Part shown: piece after piece, positions 1 to 8,148 of the stretch
How the letters are laid out: every line of letters begins with the position of its first letter
Numbering within the stretch: the stretch's first letter is position 1
Source: Oxalobacteraceae bacterium UBA6704
Lineage (GTDB): Bacteria; Pseudomonadota; Gammaproteobacteria; Burkholderiales; Burkholderiaceae_D
Length of the DNA stretch: 36,069 nt
Assembly (NCBI GenBank): GCA_002454505.1
Contig: DKJA01000212.1
Coordinates: 1 to 36,069, forward strand
Direction of reading: 5' to 3'
Program-made: the position numbers and the translations under genes
Notes under the pieces: model-generated
Told to the model about the DNA's origin: nothing
The model's database searches: none
What the model saw: the letters and a program-made list of their open reading frames with translations, nothing else

Positions 1-176
1 AGGAAGCGCTGGAAGCGGCCGGCTTCAAGGCCGACGTGGCCGAGATCATCATGAAGCCGGCCACGGAGACCGTGTTCACCGGCGACGACGCGGTGAAGAT
101 GCAGAAGCTGCTGGACGTGCTGGAGAACCTGGACGATACGCAGGAAGTCTATACCAACGCGGTCATTGAAGAGTAG
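1..176 (+). CDS. yebC: YebC/PmpR (TACO1) family protein, C-terminal end
   Basis: Only the last 57 codons are inside the window; the frame is open from base 3 and stops with TAG at 174-176. The translation contains AEIIMKPATETVFTGDDAVK and ends in YTNAVIEE, which matches the C-terminal domain of the YebC/TACO1 family. Members bind the ribosome and help translation of proline-rich stretches, and they have also been described as transcriptional regulators. In beta-proteobacteria yebC commonly lies just upstream of purD, as here. The start, the N-terminal domain and the promoter are outside the window. Confidence 0.85.
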   Translation, partial: EALEAAGFKADVAEIIMKPATETVFTGDDAVKMQKLLDVLENLDDTQEVYTNAVIEE

Positions 177-181
177 TGGGC

Positions 182-286
182 TGGGGACTGTCCCCAGCGG
201 GGCCTGTCCCCGGGGTTGATTTTGACTTGTCGGTTTGCTGGCAGAAAAGCAACCCCGGGGACAGGCCCTTGCAGGGACAGTCCCCA
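182..286. repeat. Imperfect palindromic repeat (REP-like)
   Basis: The left arm at 182-218 is the reverse complement of the right arm at 250-286 apart from about five positions, separated by a 31-base loop (219-249). Each arm carries two smaller units, a GGGGACTGTCCC-type block and a GGCCTGTCCCCGGGGTTG block, which are partly palindromic themselves. It begins six bases after the yebC stop codon, so the transcript would fold into a long hairpin there. There is no coding potential and no U-tract typical of an intrinsic terminator. From memory, GGGGACAGTCCCC-type elements recur in Oxalobacteraceae genomes; I could not verify that here. Confidence 0.75.
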
Positions 287-306
287 TGTAGAAGTCCCCA
301 AGCAAG

Positions 307-326
307 CAGCGGCCCGCGGGCCGCTG
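307..326. other. Perfect GC-rich hairpin upstream of purD
   Basis: CAGCGGCCC and GGGCCGCTG form a perfect 9-bp stem around a 2-base GC loop, followed on the + strand by TTT. It could act as a weak transcription terminator for yebC or stabilise the transcript end. The U-tract is too short for a confident terminator call. Confidence 0.5.
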
Positions 327-342
327 TTTCAGTCTGAGGCAC

Positions 343-377
343 TTTCCGCATGCGCGTCGCCCACGCGCATCCGGAAA
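343..377. other. Long hairpin in the purD leader
   Basis: TTTCCG, one C/C mismatch and ATGCGCGT pair with ACGCGCAT, C and CGGAAA, giving a 14-bp stem with one mismatch and a 5-base loop (CGCCC). It ends 31 bases before the purD start codon, so it would sit in the purD 5' leader if transcription starts upstream. No known purine riboswitch pattern was recognised in it. Confidence 0.45.
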
Positions 378-408
378 AAGCTTCCCAAAATAACCGAACG
401 TACATCTT

Positions 409-1677
409 ATGAAAATTCTGGTAGTCGGCTCCGGCGGCCGCGAGCATGCGCTGGCGTGGAAATTGGCCCAATCCGAACGGGTGCAGATCGTCTATGTCGC
501 ACCCGGCAATGGCGGCACGGCACGCGATGGGCGCCTGCAGAACGTGAACATCACGGACCTGAACGCGCTGGCCGACTTCGTCGTCCACGAGCACATCGCG
601 CTGACCGTGGTCGGCCCGGAAACGCCGCTGGCCGGCGGCATCGTCAACCTGTTCCGCGCGCGCGGCCTGAAGGTGTTCGGCCCGACGAAGGAAGCGGCGC
701 AGCTGGAATCGTCGAAGGACTTCGCCAAGGCGTTCATGAAGCGCCACGGTATTCCGACCGCCGAGTACGAAACGTTCAGCGATGCCGCGCTGGCGCACGC
801 CTACATCGATGCGAAAGGCGCGCCGATCGTCATCAAGGCCGACGGCCTGGCCGCCGGCAAGGGCGTCGTCGTGGCGCTGACGCTGGAAGAAGCGCACCAG
901 GCAGTGGAACACATGCTGTCGGATAACCGCTTCGGCGATGCCGGCGCGCGCATCGTCATCGAGGAATTCCTCGCCGGCGAAGAGGCGTCGTTCATCGTCA
1001 TGTGCGACGGCAAGAACGTGCTGCCGCTGGCCACCAGCCAGGACCACAAGCGCCTGCTCGACAACGACCAGGGTCCGAACACGGGCGGCATGGGCGCCTA
1101 TTCGCCGGCGCCGATCGTGACGCCGGCGATGCATGCCCGCGTGATGCGCGAGATCATCAACCCGACCATCCAGGGCATGGCCAGGGACGGCATTCCGTTC
1201 ACCGGCTTCCTGTACGCGGGCCTGATGATCGACGCGGCCGGCAATCCGAAGACGCTGGAATTCAACTGCCGCATGGGCGATCCGGAAACCCAGCCGATCA
1301 TGGCGCGCCTGAAGACGGACCTGGTCAGCGTGCTGGAACACGCCGCCGACGGCACGCTGGATGCCATCGGCCTGGACTGGGACCGCCGCACGGCCGTCGG
1401 CGTCGTGCTGGCCGCGGCCGGCTATCCGGACAATCCCGCCAAGGGCGCCGCGATTGCCGGCATCCCGGCCGAAACGCCGGAAGCGGTGACGTTCCACGCC
1501 GGCACCACGGAAGTGGATGGCCAGCTGGTGACGAGCGGCGGCCGCGTGCTGTGCGTCGTCGGCCTGGGCGACTCCGTGAAACTGGCGCAGAAGCAGGCTT
1601 ACGAGGCGCTGGAAAAAATTCATTTCGACGGCATGCAGTACCGCCGCGATATCGGCTGGCGCGGCCTCAAACATTAA
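409..1677 (+). CDS. purD: Phosphoribosylamine-glycine ligase (GAR synthetase)
   Basis: This 422-residue protein is the usual length for PurD, the cytosolic enzyme that joins glycine to 5-phosphoribosylamine with ATP in the second step of purine synthesis. The N-terminal domain opens with MKILVVGSGGREHALAWKL and has GPETPLAGG near residues 69-77. The ATP-grasp domain shows VIKADGLAAGKGVVVA at about 141-156 and GPNTGGMGAYSP at about 222-233. The ATG at 409 gives the canonical start. It leads a + strand gene chain: hemF follows after 47 bases. The spacer upstream holds three hairpin structures. Confidence 0.97.
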   Translation: MKILVVGSGGREHALAWKLAQSERVQIVYVAPGNGGTARDGRLQNVNITDLNALADFVVHEHIALTVVGPETPLAGGIVNLFRARGLKVFGPTKEAAQLESSKDFAKAFMKRHGIPTAEYETFSDAALAHAYIDAKGAPIVIKADGLAAGKGVVVALTLEEAHQAVEHMLSDNRFGDAGARIVIEEFLAGEEASFIVMCDGKNVLPLATSQDHKRLLDNDQGPNTGGMGAYSPAPIVTPAMHARVMREIINPTIQGMARDGIPFTGFLYAGLMIDAAGNPKTLEFNCRMGDPETQPIMARLKTDLVSVLEHAADGTLDAIGLDWDRRTAVGVVLAAAGYPDNPAKGAAIAGIPAETPEAVTFHAGTTEVDGQLVTSGGRVLCVVGLGDSVKLAQKQAYEALEKIHFDGMQYRRDIGWRGLKH

Positions 1678-1724
1678 AAACGCTGCCCCCGGAAGCGAAC
1701 CCGGGGGAACAGGAGAGAGACACG

Positions 1725-2633
1725 ATGTCGACACCACACCCCGAAGCCGTCAAAGCCTATCTGCTCGACCTGCAGGAGCGCATCGTCGCCGCCCTCGAAG
1801 GGGCCGACGGCAAGCCGTTCCTGCGCGACGCGTGGCAGCGGCCCGAGGGTGGCGGCGGCATCTCGCGGCTGATCGAGGAAGGCAATGTGTTCGAGCGGGG
1901 CGGCTGCAATTTCTCGCACGTGACGGGCGAGAAGCTGCCGCCGTCGGCCGCGGCGCACCGTCCCGGCATCGGCGGGCGCGCATGGGAAGCGATGGGCGTG
2001 TCGCTGGTGATCCACCCGCGCAATCCCTACGTGCCGACGGTGCACATGAACGTGCGGTTCTTCTCCACCACCACCGAGGACGGCACGCCCGTCTGGTGGT
2101 TCGGCGGCGGCATGGACCTGACGCCGTACTACGGCAATGAAGCCGATGCGCGGCACTTCCACCGCACCTGCAAGGAAGCGCTGGCGCCGTTCGGCGACGA
2201 GCTGCATCCCCGCTTCAAGACGTGGTGCGACGATTACTTCTACCTGAAGCACCGCCAGGAAGCGCGCGGCGTGGGCGGCGTGTTCTTCGACGACTTCAAC
2301 GAGCTGGGCTTCGAGTCCAGCTTTGCCATGACGAAAAGCGTGGCCGACAGCTTCATCGACGCCTACCTGCCGATCGTGAACAACCGCAAGGACAGCGAAT
2401 ACGGCGAACGCGAGCGCGACTTCCAGGCTTACCGGCGCGGCCGCTATGTCGAGTTCAACCTCGTGTTCGACCGCGGCACGCTGTTCGGCCTGCAGTCGGG
2501 CGGCCGTACCGAGGCGATCCTGATGTCGATGCCGCCGGTCGTCAAATGGCGTTACGACTGGCAGCCGGCGGCCGGCACGCCGGAAGCGGCCCTGTACACC
2601 GACTTCCTGCCGCACCGCGACTGGCTGGCGTGA
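1725..2633 (+). CDS. hemF: Oxygen-dependent coproporphyrinogen III oxidase
   Basis: HemF (302 residues, normal length) carries out the aerobic oxidative decarboxylation of coproporphyrinogen III to protoporphyrinogen IX in heme synthesis. Family signatures visible are GGCNFSHVTGEKLPPSA near residue 59, VHMNVRFF, GGMDLTPYYGNEADARHFH with its conserved histidines, and KHRQEARGVGGVFFDDFN. The ATG at 1725 is preceded by an AGGAGAG ribosome binding site about 9 bases upstream; the reading frame runs much further 5' but that part is antisense-like extension over purD. Its stop overlaps the GTG start of nadD, implying translational coupling. Confidence 0.97.
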   Translation: MSTPHPEAVKAYLLDLQERIVAALEGADGKPFLRDAWQRPEGGGGISRLIEEGNVFERGGCNFSHVTGEKLPPSAAAHRPGIGGRAWEAMGVSLVIHPRNPYVPTVHMNVRFFSTTTEDGTPVWWFGGGMDLTPYYGNEADARHFHRTCKEALAPFGDELHPRFKTWCDDYFYLKHRQEARGVGGVFFDDFNELGFESSFAMTKSVADSFIDAYLPIVNNRKDSEYGERERDFQAYRRGRYVEFNLVFDRGTLFGLQSGGRTEAILMSMPPVVKWRYDWQPAAGTPEAALYTDFLPHRDWLA

Positions 2634-3277
2634 CCCGCTGCATCGCACTGCTGGGCGGCAGCTTCGATCCGGTTCACAACGGCCATATGGCACTGGGCGC
2701 GGCCTTCGTGCAGCTGCTGGGTGCCAGCGAACTGCGCGTGATTCCCACGCTGCCTTGGCAGAAATCGGCGCTGGTGGCGACACCGGACCAGCGCGCCGAC
2801 ATGGCCGCGCTGGCCTTTGCCGGCCTGCCCTGCCCGGTGGTGGTGGACCGGCTGGAAATCGAACGCGGCAAACCGACCTACACGGTCGAGACGCTGCGCG
2901 TATTGCGTGCGAACCTTGGCAGCGACGTACCGCTGGCGTTCCTGATGGGCGCGGACCAGCTGCAGCGGCTCGACACGTGGCACGAATGGCGCGAGCTGTT
3001 CGCGCTGGCTCATCTGTGCGTGGCGGCCCGTCCCGGCTTTGCGCTGGACGGGCCGCAACTCCCCGCCGCCGTGGCCGCCGAATTCGGCGCGCGGCTGGCA
3101 CCTGCCGCTCAGCTGTGCCAGCAGCCGGCCGGACTCACCTGCGTGGCGAACGACCTGGCGGTGGACATCTCGTCCTCCGCCATCCGTGCGGCACTGGCGG
3201 ACGGCAATGATGCCGGCTCGCTGATTCCGCAGCCGGTGCTAGACTATGTCGAACGACACAATCTTTATAAGAAGTAA
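2630..3277 (+). CDS. nadD: Nicotinate-nucleotide adenylyltransferase
   Basis: NadD (215 residues) transfers AMP to nicotinate mononucleotide to form deamido-NAD. The nucleotidyltransferase motif GGSFDPVHNGH lies at residues 9-19, with the catalytic HxGH at 16-19. The C-terminal VDISSSAIRAAL matches the ISSTxIR motif that binds ATP. I chose the GTG at 2630, which overlaps the hemF stop in a GTGA arrangement, because the conserved fold begins seven residues later; upstream frame is hemF shadow. The nadD-rsfS order is widely conserved in bacteria. Confidence 0.95.
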   Translation: MTRCIALLGGSFDPVHNGHMALGAAFVQLLGASELRVIPTLPWQKSALVATPDQRADMAALAFAGLPCPVVVDRLEIERGKPTYTVETLRVLRANLGSDVPLAFLMGADQLQRLDTWHEWRELFALAHLCVAARPGFALDGPQLPAAVAAEFGARLAPAAQLCQQPAGLTCVANDLAVDISSSAIRAALADGNDAGSLIPQPVLDYVERHNLYKK

Positions 3278-3299
3278 AAAGCGAAAGAAGTAAAACCGA

Positions 3300-4022
3300 A
3301 TGGATATCAAAAAACTGCAAACCCTCGTCGTCGATGCCCTGGAAGATGTCAAAGCCCAGGATATCGCCGTGTTCGACACCACCGGCCTGACCAGCCTGTT
3401 CGACCGTATCGCCATCGCGTCCGGTACGTCGAACCGCCAGACCCGCGCGCTGGCCGCGTCGGTCCGCGACAAGATCAAGGCCGCCGGCGGCGACGTGATC
3501 GGCGTCGAAGGCGAAGACACCGGCGAATGGGTGCTGGTCGACCTGGGCGACATGATCGTGCACATCATGCAACAGCCGATCCGCGCCTACTACCGCCTGG
3601 AAGAGATCTGGGGCGAGAAGCCGGTGAAGCTGGGCGCCGCCAAGCGCAAGTCCACCGCCGAAGGCAAGGCTGCCGAAGAAGCGGAAGCGGCACCGAAGAA
3701 GAAGTCGGGCCACCTGGCAGCGAACAAGGTCGAGAAATCGGCCGAGCCGGTGATCGAGAAGAAAGCCGCACCGGCACGCAAGCCGGGCACGGTGAAAGCC
3801 GCGGCCGCAGCTGGCGCAGCAGCGAAGAAAGCCGCCGTCAAGAAGACGCCGGTCGCCGCTGTACCGGAAGGCAAGAAAGTCAAGGTAGGCGTCTCCAAGT
3901 CCGCCACGGCATCGGCCAAGGCTGCCAAGGAAACCAAGGCAAAGGACGCCGCCAAGGGCATCGTCAAGGCACCGGCGAAAACCGTCATCAAGCGGATCAA
4001 GAAGCCCGCGGCCGACGAGTAA
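3300..4022 (+). CDS. rsfS: Ribosome silencing factor RsfS with long Lys/Ala-rich tail
   Basis: Residues 1 to about 110 form the RsfS/Iojap domain: DIAVFDTTGLTSLFDRIAIA and WVLVDLGDMIVHIMQQPIR are typical. RsfS binds ribosomal protein uL14 and blocks subunit joining when nutrients are short. The protein is 240 residues, about twice the usual 105-130. The second half is a low-complexity tail rich in Lys, Ala and Pro (for example AAAAGAAAKKAAVKK and KAAKETKAKDAAK) resembling histone H1-like C-termini. The tail is expected to be disordered and strongly basic, so it could bind RNA or the ribosome; that is inference. It lies between nadD and rlmH, the usual place. Confidence 0.95.
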   Translation: MDIKKLQTLVVDALEDVKAQDIAVFDTTGLTSLFDRIAIASGTSNRQTRALAASVRDKIKAAGGDVIGVEGEDTGEWVLVDLGDMIVHIMQQPIRAYYRLEEIWGEKPVKLGAAKRKSTAEGKAAEEAEAAPKKKSGHLAANKVEKSAEPVIEKKAAPARKPGTVKAAAAAGAAAKKAAVKKTPVAAVPEGKKVKVGVSKSATASAKAAKETKAKDAAKGIVKAPAKTVIKRIKKPAADE

Positions 4023-4028
4023 TCCCCC

Positions 4029-4499
4029 ATGCAGCTGATCATCGCTGCGGTGGGCCACAAGATGCCCGCGTGGATCGAGACGGGCTTCGCCGAATACGCG
4101 AAGCGCATGCCGCCCGAGCTGCGCATCGTGCTCAAGGAAATCAAGCCCGTCGACCGTTCCGGCAGCAAGACCGCCGCGACGGCGATGGCGCTCGAGCGCG
4201 AACGCATCGAAGCGGCCCTGCCGAAGTCCGTCCGCATCATCGCGCTCGACGAGCGCGGCAAGGATCTCACCAGCGTCGGCCTGTCGCAGCAGCTGGAGCT
4301 GTGGCAGCAGGACGGCCGCGACACGGCCTTCCTGATCGGCGGCGCCGACGGCCTCGATCCGGGCCTGAAAGCGAAGGCCGAAGGGCTGATCCGCATCTCC
4401 AGCATGACGCTGCCGCATGGCGTCGTGCGGGTGATGCTGGCCGAGCAGCTCTACCGCGCATGGACAATCACGACCAATCACCCGTATCATCGTGTCTAA
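4029..4499 (+). CDS. rlmH: 23S rRNA (pseudouridine-1915 N3) methyltransferase
   Basis: RlmH (156 residues, standard length) is a SPOUT-class methyltransferase that uses S-adenosylmethionine to methylate pseudouridine 1915 in helix 69 of 23S rRNA on assembled 70S ribosomes. Diagnostic segments are the start MQLIIAAVGHKMPAWIETGF, the SAM-binding IGGADGL, and the C-terminal TLPHGVVRVMLAEQLYRAW followed by TNHPYHR. It starts 6 bases after rsfS. An 84-base spacer before maf contains a short inverted repeat (GCCTTG at 4501-4506, CAAGGC at 4523-4528). Confidence 0.97.
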   Translation: MQLIIAAVGHKMPAWIETGFAEYAKRMPPELRIVLKEIKPVDRSGSKTAATAMALERERIEAALPKSVRIIALDERGKDLTSVGLSQQLELWQQDGRDTAFLIGGADGLDPGLKAKAEGLIRISSMTLPHGVVRVMLAEQLYRAWTITTNHPYHRV

Positions 4500-4583
4500 A
4501 GCCTTGTAAAGGTTTTACGTTTCAAGGCACAACGAACAACTCCGGCAGTCACGGGGTCCGCACGCTGGGACAGAAGAAAAACG

Positions 4584-5204
4584 ATGAAACTGGTTGAAAA
4601 GAAAATCTACCTTGCTTCAAAGAGCCCGCGCCGCCGGGAACTGCTGCGCCAGATCGGCGTCGATTTCGAACTGATGCTGCTGCGCTCCGACGGCCCCCGC
4701 GGCGCCGACGTGACCGAGGAAGTACTGCCGGGCGAAGCTGCCGAAGACTATGTGCTGCGCGTGGCCAACGAGAAGGCCGACTTCGCCTTCGACCTGGCGC
4801 GCCGCCGCCACCTGAAACCCCGCCCCGTGCTGTCGGCCGATACCACCGTGGCCATCGACGGCGTCATCCTCGGCAAGCCCACCAACCGCACCGAAGCGGA
4901 AGCGATGCTGCGCCAGCTGAGCGGCCGTACGCACCAGGTGCTGACCTCCGTCGCCGTGCGCTACGGCACCTACGCGGGCAGCGTCACGCAGGTATCGCAG
5001 GTGCGCTTCGCGCAACTGTCCGATGCCGACATCCAGGCCTATTGCGCCACCACGGAACCTTACGACAAGGCCGGCGGCTACGGCATCCAGGGCCTGGCCG
5101 CCGTGTTCATCGAACATATCGAAGGCAGTCATTCCGGCATCATGGGCCTGCCCCTGTCCGAGACGGCGCAGCTGCTGCGCGAAGCCGGCCTGAAGCTGCC
5201 ATGA
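4584..5204 (+). CDS. maf: Maf family nucleoside triphosphate pyrophosphatase
   Basis: This 206-residue protein belongs to the Maf/HAM1 superfamily, house-cleaning enzymes that hydrolyse non-canonical or excess nucleoside triphosphates to monophosphates. It shows LASKSPRRRELLRQIG at about residues 10-25, LSADTTVAIDG and ILGKPTN in the middle, and DKAGGYGIQG plus GSHSGIMGLPL near the C-terminus. The EPYDKAGGYGIQG pattern resembles the dTTP/UTP-specific YhdE subgroup more than the m7GTP-specific YceF subgroup, though this is read by eye. Its TGA overlaps the rng ATG by three bases (ATGA), a conserved maf-rng arrangement. Confidence 0.93.
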   Translation: MKLVEKKIYLASKSPRRRELLRQIGVDFELMLLRSDGPRGADVTEEVLPGEAAEDYVLRVANEKADFAFDLARRRHLKPRPVLSADTTVAIDGVILGKPTNRTEAEAMLRQLSGRTHQVLTSVAVRYGTYAGSVTQVSQVRFAQLSDADIQAYCATTEPYDKAGGYGIQGLAAVFIEHIEGSHSGIMGLPLSETAQLLREAGLKLP

Positions 5205-6664
5205 ACGAAGACATCCTCATCAACATCACGCCGCAGGAAACCCGCGTGGCGCTGATCCTGCAGGGCGCCGTGCAGGAACTGCACATCGAACGCACGCTGA
5301 CGCGCGGCCTGGCCGGCAACGTCTATTCCGGCAAGGTGGTGCGCGTGCTGCCCGGCATGCAGTCGGCCTTCATCGACATCGGCCTGGAGCGCGCGGCGTT
5401 CCTGCACGTGGCCGACATCTGGGAGGCGCGCCCGCACGACGGCACCACGGCGACGCCGGCGCCGATCGAGAAAATGCTGTTCGACGGCCAGGTGCTGACG
5501 GTGCAGGTGATCAAGGACCCGATCGGCACGAAGGGCGCGCGGCTGTCCACGCAGATCTCGATCGCCGGCCGCATGCTGGTGTACCTGCCGCAGGATTCGC
5601 ACATCGGCATCTCGCAGAAGATCGAGAAGGAGTCGGAACGCGAGGCGCTGCGCACGCGCATGCAAAGCCTGCTGCCGGCCGAGGAAAAAGGCGGCTACAT
5701 CGTCCGCACGCAGGCCGAGGACGCCAGCGACGCGGACCTGCAGGCCGACATCGAATACCTGCGCAAGACGTGGGCGACGATCACGCACGGCGCCCGCACG
5801 CGCCCGCCCACGTCGCTGCTGCACCAGGACCTGTCGCTGGCGCAGCGCGTGCTGCGCGACTTCGTCCACGAGGAAACCGCATCGATCCAGGTGGACTCGC
5901 GCGAGAACTTCGTCACGCTCACCGAGTTCGGCAAGATCTACACGCCCAGCGTGCTGCCGCGGCTGCAGCACTACACGGGCGAGCGCCCGCTGTTCGACCT
6001 GTACGGCGTGGAAGAGGAAATCCAGCGCGCGCTGGGCCGCCGCGTCGACCTGAAATCGGGCGGCTACCTGATCGTCGACCAGACCGAGGCGATGACGACG
6101 ATCGACGTCAACACGGGCGGCTACGTGGGCGGCCGCAATTTCGCCGACACGATCTTCAAGACCAACCTGGAAGCGGCCCATGCGATGGCGCGCCAGCTGC
6201 GGCTGCGCAACCTGGGCGGCATCATCATCCTCGACTTCATCGACATGGAAAACGCCGAGCACCGCAGCGCCGTGCTGGCCGAGCTGAAGAAGGCCCTGTC
6301 GCGCGACCGCACCAAGGTGTCCGTCAGCGGCTTCTCGGCACTGGGCCTGGTGGAGATGACCCGCAAGCGCACGCGCGAATCGCTGGCCCACATCCTGTGC
6401 GAGCCCTGCCCTTCCTGCCACGGCAAGGGCCAGGTGAAGACGTCGCGCACGATCTGCTACGAAATCCTGCGCGAGCTGCTGCGCGAAGCCAAGCAGTTCA
6501 ACCCGCGCGAATTCCGCATCCTCGCCTCGCAGGAAGTGGTCGACATGTTCCTCGAAGAAGAATCGCAGCACCTGGCGATGCTGGGCGACTTCATCGGCAA
6601 GAAGATTTCGCTGCAGGTGGAGAACTCGTATCACCAGGAGCAGTACGACGTCATCCTGATGTAA
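5201..6664 (+). CDS. rng: Ribonuclease G
   Basis: RNase G (487 residues) is an endoribonuclease that matures the 5' end of 16S rRNA and cleaves some mRNAs. After the start MNEDILINITPQETRVAL there is an S1-type RNA-binding domain at about residues 35-125 (GNVYSGKVVRVLPGMQSAFIDIG). The catalytic DNase I-like region includes TIDVNTGGYVGGRNFADTI and ILDFIDMEN, whose aspartates bind magnesium. A CEPCPSCHGKGQVK motif matches the zinc-link. It lacks the long C-terminal scaffold of RNase E, which supports the RNase G call. The ATG overlaps the maf stop codon. It ends the housekeeping block; the defence module starts 63 bases later. Confidence 0.96.
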   Translation: MNEDILINITPQETRVALILQGAVQELHIERTLTRGLAGNVYSGKVVRVLPGMQSAFIDIGLERAAFLHVADIWEARPHDGTTATPAPIEKMLFDGQVLTVQVIKDPIGTKGARLSTQISIAGRMLVYLPQDSHIGISQKIEKESEREALRTRMQSLLPAEEKGGYIVRTQAEDASDADLQADIEYLRKTWATITHGARTRPPTSLLHQDLSLAQRVLRDFVHEETASIQVDSRENFVTLTEFGKIYTPSVLPRLQHYTGERPLFDLYGVEEEIQRALGRRVDLKSGGYLIVDQTEAMTTIDVNTGGYVGGRNFADTIFKTNLEAAHAMARQLRLRNLGGIIILDFIDMENAEHRSAVLAELKKALSRDRTKVSVSGFSALGLVEMTRKRTRESLAHILCEPCPSCHGKGQVKTSRTICYEILRELLREAKQFNPREFRILASQEVVDMFLEEESQHLAMLGDFIGKKISLQVENSYHQEQYDVILM

Positions 6665-6727
6665 GCTTTACGCCTGCCTGTCAACACCAAGCCTGACCAA
6701 CACCTGCGTCAAGAGAGTGCGAGCGCC

Positions 6728-8146
6728 ATGAAGCTGGAATCCGTCCGGTTACGAAATTTCAGATTGTTCACTGACGTGCAGTGCGACCTGCATCCGGACC
6801 TGACCGTCTTCATCGCCAACAACGGCGGGGGCAAGACCAGCGTCCTGGATGCCATTCGTATCCTGTTCGATGCCTACCTCGCCGCGTTCCCCTCAGGCAG
6901 AGGCCGGGGCATTCGACAATCCGACGTGCGCACCGTCGCGTCCAACGGCGATCTGCCCATCAAGGCACAAGCATATCCGGTAGAAATCAGCGGGAACGGC
7001 ACGCTCCATGCCGACGGTCCCGTGATCGAGTGGCGGCGCGCCCTGAACACCGCCAAGGGTGGTACCACCATCAAGGATGCCCGGCCTTTGGCACAATACG
7101 CTGCTGCGTTACTGGCCAATGCCTCGAGCAACGAGACACCGCAGGACTGGCCGCTGCTGGCCTATTATGGAACGGGACGCCTCTGGCACCAGAAAAAACT
7201 CACCGCCGGGAAGATGTTTGGCAGTGGATTCGATGCCAGGTCCGCAGCCTATAGCGACTGCATGGAACCGGCTTCGAGCTATAAGTATTTCGTGGAGTGG
7301 TTTGCCTATGCCTACCGCTCGGTAACCGCCAGCAAAATACGCTACATGGAAAGCACTCCAGGCGCCTCCGCGCAGGAGATCATCTCGCATCAGAGTCCGC
7401 TGTCGCCACTGATCGCAGCAGTCCAGGAAGCTGTGAACACCACGCTGGCGCCAACCGGATGGAAGAATTTGTGGTATTCGGAAATCCAGTCGGATGTGAC
7501 CGTGGGCCACGACGATTGGGGTGTCCTGACGGTCAGCCAGCTAAGCGACGGCATCCGTAACAGCCTCGGCCTGGTTGCCGACATCGCCTTCCGCGCAGTG
7601 CAGCTCAATCCGCATCTGGGTGCGCGGGCAGCGCTGGAAACCGCCGGTGTCGTGCTGATCGATGAGGTGGACATGCATTTGCATCCATCCTGGCAGCAGG
7701 TTTTTCTTGCGAACCTGCGTGTGGCGTTTCCCCGGCTTCAGTTCATTGTCACGACACACAGTCCGCAGGTGTTGACCAGCATCGATGCCGAGTCCATCCG
7801 GGTACTGCACCAATACCGCGACGAAGAATCCGGCAAGCAGGAAACCGGCATCAGGCATGTGGAATGGCAGACCAAGGGCGTCGCCAGTTCGGATCTGCTG
7901 GCCGAGATCATGGGCGTCGATCCGGTTCCCGACGTACCGGAGTCACGCATGCTGGACGAATATCACGGCACCATCCAGCAAAACCTGCATGAAGAGGCAT
8001 ATGCAAAGGAATTGCGAGCTCGCCTGGATGCGCATTTCGGAAAGCATCATCCGGTCATGCTTGAATGCGACCGGATGATCCGCCTGCAAGGCTTCAAGCA
8101 AAGGCTCCCGACGGCGCCGCCGAAAGCAGACCACCAACCGGGCTGA
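6728..8146 (+). CDS. ptuA: Septu-like anti-phage ATPase PtuA (AAA15/SMC-like)
   Basis: A 472-residue ABC/SMC-type ATPase that starts MKLESVRLRNFRLFTDVQC, typical of the AAA15/OLD-like group. The Walker A is ANNGGGKTS near residues 30-38, with Ala instead of the usual first Gly. A signature-like LSDGIRNSLG follows, then Walker B VVLIDEVDMHLHPSWQQ and a switch histidine in FIVTTHSPQVL. In Septu systems and in retron Eco7 (Ec78) a related ATPase works with the HNH nuclease PtuB. The next gene is a PtuB-like HNH protein two bases downstream, which is the main reason for this call. No reverse transcriptase is present, so this looks like a stand-alone Septu module. Its base composition is visibly less GC-rich than that of its neighbours, suggesting acquisition. 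The precise subtype is uncertain. Confidence 0.8.
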   Translation: MKLESVRLRNFRLFTDVQCDLHPDLTVFIANNGGGKTSVLDAIRILFDAYLAAFPSGRGRGIRQSDVRTVASNGDLPIKAQAYPVEISGNGTLHADGPVIEWRRALNTAKGGTTIKDARPLAQYAAALLANASSNETPQDWPLLAYYGTGRLWHQKKLTAGKMFGSGFDARSAAYSDCMEPASSYKYFVEWFAYAYRSVTASKIRYMESTPGASAQEIISHQSPLSPLIAAVQEAVNTTLAPTGWKNLWYSEIQSDVTVGHDDWGVLTVSQLSDGIRNSLGLVADIAFRAVQLNPHLGARAALETAGVVLIDEVDMHLHPSWQQVFLANLRVAFPRLQFIVTTHSPQVLTSIDAESIRVLHQYRDEESGKQETGIRHVEWQTKGVASSDLLAEIMGVDPVPDVPESRMLDEYHGTIQQNLHEEAYAKELRARLDAHFGKHHPVMLECDRMIRLQGFKQRLPTAPPKADHQPG

Positions 8147-8148
8147 GC

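Noticed and set aside
182..286. CRISPR-like repeats
   Set aside because: The element is one inverted pair, not regularly spaced direct repeats. No cas genes are in the window.
163..1737. A 524-codon open frame on the - strand opposite purD
   Set aside because: It lies antisense to conserved purD, has Arg/His/Ala-rich composition and reads through the palindromic repeat. No recognisable domain.
4500..4583. Terminator between rlmH and maf
   Set aside because: GCCTTG/CAAGGC is only a 6-bp stem with a 16-base loop and no T-run after it. Too weak to call.
6665..6727. Retron non-coding RNA upstream of ptuA
   Set aside because: The spacer is only 63 bases, shows no long inverted repeat, and no reverse transcriptase gene is present.
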